A DNA stretch of 28,676 nt from CAYRTD01 sp964528675 (GTDB lineage Bacteria > Bacteroidota > Bacteroidia > Bacteroidales > GCA-2748055). Of the stretch, positions 22,703-28,676 are shown one piece after another. The DNA lies in NCBI GenBank assembly GCA_964528675.1, contig CAZGTU010000058.1, positions 1-28,676 of the forward strand, given 5' to 3'. The first letter of the stretch is position 1. Each line of letters begins with the position of its first letter. Below the pieces are notes generated by a model, which worked only from the letters and a program-made list of their open reading frames with translations, had not been told where the DNA came from and searched no databases. The position numbers and the translations under genes were made by a program.

Positions 22703-25476
22703 ACAAGTTTTTCCTGATATTACTGTCCATTTCCTCTATAATCCGGCTCAATGCCCAGGAAGTTAATCCCAAAATACGCGGAGGCTGGGATAACATTCCT
22801 TTTGAAGAATTTGCAGAAGAACTAAAAAAGGAAACCGGTATTCGTAGTTATTTTAAACAAGAATGGGTGGAAGATCTTTATATCACCACCGGATCCGACA
22901 GCCTTTTTTTAAGGACTTTGCTAGGAAGACATATTTATCAGCATGGTCTCACGTATTCCCTGGTGAACCCGGATAAATTATATCTTTTACCTTCAAAAAA
23001 ATTATACGATGAGCTTCCCGATTTTGTGATTTCGGAAGAAGAAGACTGGCGAAAAGACGGAAAGGGTGGTCTTTCAGAAAGTGAAGAAAAATATCTCCAG
23101 GGAAGGAAAGCTGATGTGACCGAAACCATACTTGTGGGAAATCGAAGGGCCGAGTTTCCTTCGCGTCCCGTGACTATCTCAGCCTCCTTAACCAATGTGG
23201 AAAGCGGAGAACCCGTAACCGGTGCTGCCATGATCATAGAGGAAACGGGTAAGGGAAGCATAACCAATGCCGAGGGTAAGGCTTCCATGGCCATTACGCC
23301 GGGAAAATACACTGTTTTATTCAGTTTCGTTGGAATGAAAGAAGAGAAAGCGGTGCTTGAAGTATACGATGCCGGCAGTTTCAGCCTTGAGATGGAGCCG
23401 GAAGTCATTGCGCTTACCGAGGTGCAGATTGTAGGGAATGAATTCAGAAAAGTGAAAGGGACGGAAATGGGGGTCGAAAAGATCAATGTAAGCTCCATAA
23501 AGCAGATCCCTGTGTTAATGGGAGAAAAAGATATCATAAAAGTTTCTCAACTACTTCCGGGAATTGTAAGTGTAAGTGAAGCATCTTCAGGTTTGAATGT
23601 CCGCGGTGGAAATGCAGACCAGAATGTCTTTTATATTGAAGATATTCCACTTTTCAATACTTCACACAGTTTCGGGTTCTTTTCTGCTTTCAACAGTGAT
23701 ATTGTCAGAGATTTCAGCATTTATAAAGGTAACATACCGGCCCGTTATGACGGAAGACTATCTTCTGTTTTTGATGTCACAACACGGAAAGGGAATCTAA
23801 AGAAATATACGGCACATGCTGGAATAAGCCCAATCTCTGCCCATCTAACCATGGAAGGTCCCTTTCAGAAAGAAAAAGGATCCATTCTGCTCAGCGGGAG
23901 GACGTCATATTCCGATTGGTTGTTGAACAGAGTGGAAGACCCGCTTATCAGGAACAGCAGCGCCTCTTTTTATGATATTGCAGCATCCGGATTCTATAAA
24001 CTGGGAGAAAAAGACAATCTCAACCTTTTCATTTATAACAGTAAAGATAAGATTGGTCTTCATGATTTGAATAACTACGATTATGAAAACCGCGGTGCAT
24101 CCCTAAAATGGGCCCACCAGTTTTCATCTTCTTTTCGATCTGAACTGTCGGCCATCCACTCTTCTTATAGCTTTAATATGGAGAGCATCAGTATCCCTGC
24201 CATGGCGTACCAGCACGATTACAACATTGCTCATAACGAGATAAAATTAAATTTCAATCTGTTAAAAGGATTGAATCATGAAATTAACTTTGGTGGAAAT
24301 GTAATTTATTATCCCCTGGATAGGGGTGATGTTCTGCCACTTGGTGAGGATTCTTATCGAAAGCCTGTTGTTCTTGGAAAAGAACAGGGGCTGTTATCAG
24401 GTATTTATATCAGTGATAACATAAGCATTACAAAATGGCTGACATTTTATGCCGGATTAAGATTTAACCGTTATACCTATCTTGGCCCCCGGGAAGTTAA
24501 TACTTATGCCGAAGGAACTGAAAAAAGGGAGGAGAATGTGAATGGCAGCCTGGTTTTTGATGTATGGGAACCTGTGGTGAGTTACAATGGACCGGCATAT
24601 CGGACCGGTATGAATATCAAACTGGCCTCCAATTCTTCACTTAAATTTTCATTTTCAAGGATGAACCAGTTCCTCTATATGGCAAGCAATACCGTGACCC
24701 TGGCTCCTGATGATCAGTGGAAACTTGCCGATTATCATTTAAAGCCCCAGAGCAGTTATCAGTATTCTGCGGGCATCTATAAATATTTCCCTGATTACGA
24801 TGTAAACGCTTCCATTGAATACTATAAAAAGGAAAATAGTAATATACTGGAATATAAAGATGGTGCTGATTTTGTAAATATCCCTGCAGCAGAGATGTCA
24901 GTGTTGCAGGGACAACAATCCACTGAGGGAGTTGAATTTATGCTCGAAAAGAAATCCGGAAGGTTTGATGGCTGGCTGTCTTATACTTATTCGAGGTCAA
25001 TGGTTACTGTGAACGGAGAGAATCCCTGGGAACGCATAAACAATGGTAATCCTTATCCTTCAAATTATGACAAACCCCATGTACTGAATCTTGTTGGTAC
25101 TTTTAGGATTAACAGGATATTTGTTTTATCCACATCCATTGTCTACAGCACAGGTAGACCATATACTCCTCCTGAATCGTTGTATTATATTGATGGTCAG
25201 CCTTATATTTCTTTTGCAAGCAGGAACGGAGAGAGAATTCCCGATTATTTTCGTTCCGATGTTTCATTGACGATAGAGGGAAACCTGAAAAGGGACAAGC
25301 TTTTTCACAGCACATGGATTTTCAATGTCTATAATCTTACCGGAAGAAACAATCCTCAGAGTATTTTTTTCCGTTCAGAGGAGGATGAGATTAAGGCATA
25401 TCAGCTTTCAATTATAGGTGTGCCGATATTTACGGTTACATGGAGTGTTAAATTAGGTAATTATGCATCGAAATAG
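22699..25476 (+). CDS. TonB-dependent receptor with STN-like N-terminal domain
   Basis: A 925-residue outer-membrane receptor. In order: signal peptide (1-20); an STN/secretin-like domain at about 22-98 (FEEFAEELKKETG, LLGRHIYQHGLTYSL, KLYLLPSKK); a carboxypeptidase-regulatory-like beta domain at about 158-235 (LTNVESGEPVTGAAMIIEET, ITPGKYTVLFSFVGM); a plug at about 250-365 with LNVRGGNADQNVFYIEDIPL; and a 22-strand-type barrel to the end, closing with an aromatic-rich strand. It is expected to import a ligand using TonB energy. STN domains usually mean signalling to an anti-sigma factor or assembly with partners; no FecR/sigma pair is in the window. It overlaps its upstream partner by 4 bp and the DUF4249 gene by 14 bp. 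Confidence 0.93.
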   Translation: MNKFFLILLSISSIIRLNAQEVNPKIRGGWDNIPFEEFAEELKKETGIRSYFKQEWVEDLYITTGSDSLFLRTLLGRHIYQHGLTYSLVNPDKLYLLPSKKLYDELPDFVISEEEDWRKDGKGGLSESEEKYLQGRKADVTETILVGNRRAEFPSRPVTISASLTNVESGEPVTGAAMIIEETGKGSITNAEGKASMAITPGKYTVLFSFVGMKEEKAVLEVYDAGSFSLEMEPEVIALTEVQIVGNEFRKVKGTEMGVEKINVSSIKQIPVLMGEKDIIKVSQLLPGIVSVSEASSGLNVRGGNADQNVFYIEDIPLFNTSHSFGFFSAFNSDIVRDFSIYKGNIPARYDGRLSSVFDVTTRKGNLKKYTAHAGISPISAHLTMEGPFQKEKGSILLSGRTSYSDWLLNRVEDPLIRNSSASFYDIAASGFYKLGEKDNLNLFIYNSKDKIGLHDLNNYDYENRGASLKWAHQFSSSFRSELSAIHSSYSFNMESISIPAMAYQHDYNIAHNEIKLNFNLLKGLNHEINFGGNVIYYPLDRGDVLPLGEDSYRKPVVLGKEQGLLSGIYISDNISITKWLTFYAGLRFNRYTYLGPREVNTYAEGTEKREENVNGSLVFDVWEPVVSYNGPAYRTGMNIKLASNSSLKFSFSRMNQFLYMASNTVTLAPDDQWKLADYHLKPQSSYQYSAGIYKYFPDYDVNASIEYYKKENSNILEYKDGADFVNIPAAEMSVLQGQQSTEGVEFMLEKKSGRFDGWLSYTYSRSMVTVNGENPWERINNGNPYPSNYDKPHVLNLVGTFRINRIFVLSTSIVYSTGRPYTPPESLYYIDGQPYISFASRNGERIPDYFRSDVSLTIEGNLKRDKLFHSTWIFNVYNLTGRNNPQSIFFRSEEDEIKAYQLSIIGVPIFTVTWSVKLGNYASK

Positions 25477-26647
25477 ACTTTACATATTGCTGATGAGTGC
25501 ATTGTTCATCTTTGTTGGATGCATTGAAGAATATGAACTCAGCAGTATATACGAACATGAAGGAGACATAGCTGTTTCAGGATGGATAACAGATTTACCC
25601 GGTAAGCAGGAAATAAACCTGTCCATTTCAACTCCTTTGAGCATAACGGTGAAAAAACCATTAATCAATTGCCTTGTGCAGGTTGTGGATAATGAAGGAA
25701 ATACATTTGAATATATTGAAAAATCCCGGGGAAGATATGTTCATGAATACCGGGAGGGTGATATAAAAAGCGGTAACGCTTATAAGCTCATATTTGTCAC
25801 GCCTGAAGGCACAAGATATGAATCTGAATATGAAATCATGCAGCCATCTCCACCCATTGACGAAATTCGCTATGAGGAGGAGATGAAAGATACCAGGGAG
25901 CCGGGAGTGCAAACCAGGGGTTTGAAATTTTTTACCAGTGTAAATGCGAGTGGTAATGAAAATTATGCAAGTTACTATAAGGTTGAGGTGATGGAAACTT
26001 ATAAATTCTATACCTACACACAGGATGTTTACTGGTTTAATCAAGGAGGGGGTATAAAGCAAATTCCTGCTGATTCTATCAGGCCCAGGTGTTATATTAC
26101 AGAAAAAGTACCTGATATTTTTTTAATCTCAACTAAAAATCTCTCTGAAAAAAGTATTCCGGATTTTCCGCTTCATTTCGTTTCCAATAAAACTCAGCGT
26201 TTGCAACATGGTTATTCCCCTCAATTAAGATTAATGTCACTTTCATCCGCTGCCTATACCTATTGGGACAATCAAAAAACTATTCTTGAAGAATCGGGTG
26301 GTTTATTTGAAACACAACCACCCTCTGCCACAGGAAATATATATAATATAAACAATCCGGATGAAAAAATATTAGGTTATTTTGGGGCTTCTTCGGTTAC
26401 AACCACCCGGACTTTCATTCCTGAAGGAGTATTAGAAGAATTTGATATAGCACCCTATTGCGAACCTGGAGTAATACCCAGTAATGCCTTGCAAAGACTT
26501 GAACGAATGGGACAAGGGGTGCAATTTTTTACTTATGCTTATACTCCTATGGGAGCATGGGCACTTCATTTCATAACAAGAGATTGCTTTGATTGCACTG
26601 TATATGATGGCAGTTCTGTTGAAAAACCTGAATTTTGGAAAGAATGA
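25463..26647 (+). CDS. DUF4249 family lipoprotein
   Basis: A 394-residue lipoprotein with a signal ending in the lipobox FVGC (Cys20). The N-terminal part (GDIAVSGWITDLPGKQEINL, LINCLVQVVDNEGNTFEY, GNAYKLIFVTPEGTRYESEYE) is the beta-rich DUF4249 start, and the C-terminus has the characteristic cysteine pair and tail RDCFDCTVYDGSSVEKPEFW. DUF4249 proteins are typically encoded directly after carboxypeptidase-regulatory TonB receptors in Bacteroidota and are thought to sit at the outer membrane as receptor partners, loosely comparable to SusD, but their biochemical role is not established. It overlaps the receptor by 14 bp and the next gene by 4 bp. Confidence 0.92.
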   Translation: MHRNRLYILLMSALFIFVGCIEEYELSSIYEHEGDIAVSGWITDLPGKQEINLSISTPLSITVKKPLINCLVQVVDNEGNTFEYIEKSRGRYVHEYREGDIKSGNAYKLIFVTPEGTRYESEYEIMQPSPPIDEIRYEEEMKDTREPGVQTRGLKFFTSVNASGNENYASYYKVEVMETYKFYTYTQDVYWFNQGGGIKQIPADSIRPRCYITEKVPDIFLISTKNLSEKSIPDFPLHFVSNKTQRLQHGYSPQLRLMSLSSAAYTYWDNQKTILEESGGLFETQPPSATGNIYNINNPDEKILGYFGASSVTTTRTFIPEGVLEEFDIAPYCEPGVIPSNALQRLERMGQGVQFFTYAYTPMGAWALHFITRDCFDCTVYDGSSVEKPEFWKE

Positions 26648-28332
26648 GAAAACCTGGTAATATATATATCTCTTTTATCATTTTATTAGCCTTTTGTATT
26701 CCTGTACCCAATTCATTTTCCCAGGAATTGAAAAATATCGATCTTAAAGAGAGATTTACCGTTATTACCGATCGTTCCCTCTATACTGCAGATGAATATA
26801 TCTATTTTACGGTGTGCGAAGCCGGTAGCTCTGATATTACAGAAGAGGGTCTGAGCAAGGTGCTTTATGTAGATTTGATCAGCCCTGACGGTCAGATCGT
26901 GAAATCTGCCAAGTACTCATTTCGCAACCGGAAGACTCATTCTGCGATTCGGATTCCTGAAGATACTCCTTCCGGCACCTGGTACTTAAGGGTGTATTCA
27001 AAATGGCTCAGGAATTATGAGGTTAACGATATGAGTTACGTATCTGTAAAGATAGTGAATCCGGCCACGCTTGATCATCTTCCTGTTGACACCACGGCTG
27101 GTGATGATTATGTGCTCAGATTTGAAGATAATCAGGACATAATTGAAGGGCTCACCATTTTTACTGATAAAGATGAATATGGGAAAAGAGAAGAAGTGAA
27201 CTTAATACTGGAAAATCTTCATGGCAGTTTAATTTCCGAGTTCAGCGTAAGTGTGATACCAGCAGATGCTGCAATGACTCAGATAAAAAACATTCCCAAT
27301 GGGACTTACATTGAAGAGGATCCCGATTTCCTGCCCGAGGTGAGAGAACTTTCTCTCAGCGGTAAAGTCAGGAATGTGAATACAGGAGAATTTGAACCAT
27401 TCGCTCATGTTTTTCTTACTTTGCTGGATCCTGAACGTAACTTTTACCCGGGAATTACTGATTCAAGCGGGAGTTTTAACTTTTCACTTCCTCCTTATAC
27501 CGGTACCCGTGACCTGTTTATTTCGGTGAGAGGTGAACAGGGTGATTCTCTTGAAGTCCTTGTGGATAATGATTTTGCGGTCGAACATCAACCCCTTCCT
27601 TCAACCCGCCTCGACCTTGACAGCGCAGAGTATGCGCTTGCCCTGGAAATCATTCGAAATCAGCAACTGAAAGCCCAGTATTATCCTGATACCTTTCAAT
27701 ATGAAGAGGGAAGCATGGATGAGATCCTTTTTTACGGGGATCCCACGCGATCGGTTGAAATTTCCGAGTACATCGATCTTCCCAATCTTGAAGAATATTT
27801 TCTTGAGCTCTTGCCCATGGTAAGGGTCATACGTTCGCAGGAAAGAGTTGCCTTCAGAATTAATGGTCCGCAGGCCGAAATGAACATTTACGATCCAGCT
27901 GTAATGGTTGATGGCGTTGTTATGCATGATAACAAAGCCGTCCTGGAAATCGATCCACGAAGGATCAGGAAGATAGATGTGATCAACCGGCCATATTTAC
28001 GCGGGGATGTTCTTTTTGGCGGGATCATAAGCATACTTTCAAGGGAAGATGATTTCGCGGGCGTTGACCTGCCGGGGTCCGGACTGTTTTTAACTTACCG
28101 TTTTTATGAACCCGGAGCAGAAAATCCCCAGTCCTTTCTTCCCGAAGAAAAAAACCTGCCCGATCCCCGGAACACCCTTTACTGGAATCCCTCTTTAATA
28201 TTGAAAAGGGGAGAGGAGAAGCAAATAAAATTCAGAACATCGGATAATACCGGGAGATATAAAATTATTGTTTCGGGAGTGAATGAAGAAGGAGAGGTGG
28301 TGAGAAATACATCGGAGTTCAGGGTTAATTAA
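26644..28332 (+). CDS. Secreted macroglobulin-like protein with plug-like domain
   Basis: From the ATG at 26644 the product is 562 residues; a TTG nine bases earlier is less likely since the ATG overlaps the preceding stop as ATGA. A signal peptide ends near PNSFSQ (residue 27). Segments seen: an MG2-type macroglobulin domain (about 35-140: RFTVITDRSLYTADEYIYFT, IPEDTPSGTWYLRVYSKWL), a second MG-like stretch (about 170-207), a carboxypeptidase-regulatory-like domain (about 237-297), a TonB-plug-like segment (about 417-467: VMVDGVVMHD, IDPRRIRKIDVINRPYLRG, GGIISILSR), and a closing macroglobulin-like domain (TLYWNPSLILKRGEEKQIKF, YKIIVSGVNEEGEV). No thioester motif and no barrel are present. 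Last gene of the four-gene operon; probable partner of the receptor. Confidence 0.8.
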   Translation: MRKPGNIYISFIILLAFCIPVPNSFSQELKNIDLKERFTVITDRSLYTADEYIYFTVCEAGSSDITEEGLSKVLYVDLISPDGQIVKSAKYSFRNRKTHSAIRIPEDTPSGTWYLRVYSKWLRNYEVNDMSYVSVKIVNPATLDHLPVDTTAGDDYVLRFEDNQDIIEGLTIFTDKDEYGKREEVNLILENLHGSLISEFSVSVIPADAAMTQIKNIPNGTYIEEDPDFLPEVRELSLSGKVRNVNTGEFEPFAHVFLTLLDPERNFYPGITDSSGSFNFSLPPYTGTRDLFISVRGEQGDSLEVLVDNDFAVEHQPLPSTRLDLDSAEYALALEIIRNQQLKAQYYPDTFQYEEGSMDEILFYGDPTRSVEISEYIDLPNLEEYFLELLPMVRVIRSQERVAFRINGPQAEMNIYDPAVMVDGVVMHDNKAVLEIDPRRIRKIDVINRPYLRGDVLFGGIISILSREDDFAGVDLPGSGLFLTYRFYEPGAENPQSFLPEEKNLPDPRNTLYWNPSLILKRGEEKQIKFRTSDNTGRYKIIVSGVNEEGEVVRNTSEFRVN

Positions 28333-28502
28333 AAATCATCAATCAGTTTTAACATTTTCTGAAGCTTTGATTTCTTGAATTAAAGTTTCATTAACGCTCA
28401 TACCGGTAACTATAAAAAAACATTCATAATGACATAAAATAAAGATCAATCTTTCTTTTAATCTGCAGCTCAAGACTAAATCACAGAAATGCAGCATTAA
28501 AA

Positions 28503-28533
28503 TTTACAGGCACAAAAAAAATTTCTATATTTG
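28503..28533 (+). promoter_or_regulatory. Bacteroidota-type promoter of the tRNA-Arg gene
   Basis: TATATTTG at 28526-28533 is a full match to the TAnnTTTG -7 element, and TTTA at 28503-28506 is a near match to the TTTG -33 element with 19 bases between them, the expected spacing. It lies 26 bases ahead of the tRNA. The preceding 170 bases after the operon end hold no gene. Confidence 0.75.
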
Positions 28534-28559
28534 CACCCGCAAAACAAAATTAACGATCT

Positions 28560-28633
28560 GGTTCCGTAGCTCAGTTGGACAGAGCAACGGCCTTCTAAGC
28601 CGTGGGTCGCAGGTTCGAATCCTGCCGGAATCA
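28560..28633 (+). tRNA. tRNA-Arg (anticodon TCT)
   Basis: A full cloverleaf can be drawn: acceptor GGTTCCG pairing with CGGAATC (one G-T wobble), D stem GCTC/GAGC, anticodon stem around CTTCTAA with anticodon TCT, and T arm GCAGG-TTCGAAT-CCTGC. The discriminator base is A and the CCA end is not encoded. TCT reads AGA/AGG arginine codons. A terminator follows directly. Confidence 0.96.
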
Positions 28634-28675
28634 CAAAAAGCCTCCAGCCGGAGGCTTTTTTTATTCCGGCAGGAT
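28619..28675. repeat. Inverted 13-bp copy of the tRNA 3' end
   Basis: ATCCTGCCGGAAT within the T arm and acceptor strand (28619-28631) is repeated in perfect inverted orientation as ATTCCGGCAGGAT at 28663-28675, with the terminator between the two copies. The window ends one base later, so its continuation is not visible. Confidence 0.85.
28635..28662 (+). terminator. Intrinsic terminator of the tRNA-Arg gene
   Basis: GCCTCC (28640-28645) pairs with GGAGGC (28650-28655) around AGCC, flanked by AAAAA on the left and a run of seven T on the right. With A and T runs on both sides it could work in both directions. Confidence 0.9.
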
Positions 28676-28676
28676 G

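Noticed and set aside
22938..23537. A 199-codon open frame antisense to the TonB-dependent receptor
   Set aside because: It lies wholly within the receptor gene, is serine-rich low-complexity translation of the opposite strand, and has no recognisable motif or start context.
28619..28675. tRNA attachment site (attL/attR) of an integrated element
   Set aside because: Integration at tRNA genes leaves direct repeats; these copies are inverted, and no integrase is visible.
28634..28676. A second tRNA on the minus strand at the window edge
   Set aside because: The inverted copy matches the tRNA 3' end, but the next minus-strand base is C where the invariant A58 of the T loop should be, and position 72 does not fit; the rest is outside the window.
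1..28676. CRISPR array, phage or defence island
   Set aside because: No regularly spaced direct repeats, cas genes, integrases, phage structural genes or recognised defence genes are present; the only mobile-element protein is the RAYT transposase.

Overview
The window is chromosomal DNA from a member of the Bacteroidota, most likely a Bacteroidales/Marinilabiliales-type organism. The evidence is a type IX secretion C-terminal sorting domain, a TonB-dependent receptor with an adjoining DUF4249 lipoprotein, several lipoproteins with short lipoboxes, FKBP-type lipoproteins of the GldI kind, near-absence of Shine-Dalgarno sites, and TAnnTTTG-type promoter boxes. The DNA is moderately AT-rich and mostly housekeeping.

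Left part (1-9627): the 3' end of ribH, a membrane-anchored TPR protein facing it, then recF and a DUF721 (DciA-like) gene overlapping by 14 bp, and ndk on the other strand. A DHH phosphoesterase follows, translationally coupled to the first of three consecutive FKBP-like lipoprotein genes carrying five FKBP-like domains in total, all without the canonical pocket tryptophan. An RsmI-like methyltransferase, a PhnP-like metallo-hydrolase and an MFS transporter close this part.

Middle part (9770-18422): two fused LeuC-LeuD-type hydro-lyases (aconitase superfamily) face each other and enclose asnA and a REP-associated IS200-like transposase with palindromes just upstream. Then come an alpha/beta-hydrolase fold protein whose nucleophile and histidine positions are altered, a Tat-exported Gfo/Idh/MocA oxidoreductase, and metA with the residue (Glu111) associated with acetyl-CoA use. 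A REP-like hairpin lies after metA.

Right part (18771-28676): a LamG protein exported by T9SS, an MscS-type channel, an orphan fragment of a TonB-dependent receptor barrel fused in frame to a small two-helix membrane protein, and a tight four-gene operon (21962-28332): unknown secreted protein, STN-type TonB-dependent receptor, DUF4249 lipoprotein, and a macroglobulin-like protein containing a plug-like segment. The genes overlap by 4, 14 and 4 bp. This operon is the best candidate for a little-described system, plausibly an outer-membrane uptake or processing machine for a peptide/protein-like ligand; that role is inference. The window ends with a tRNA-Arg(TCT), its promoter and terminator, and an inverted copy of the tRNA 3' end.
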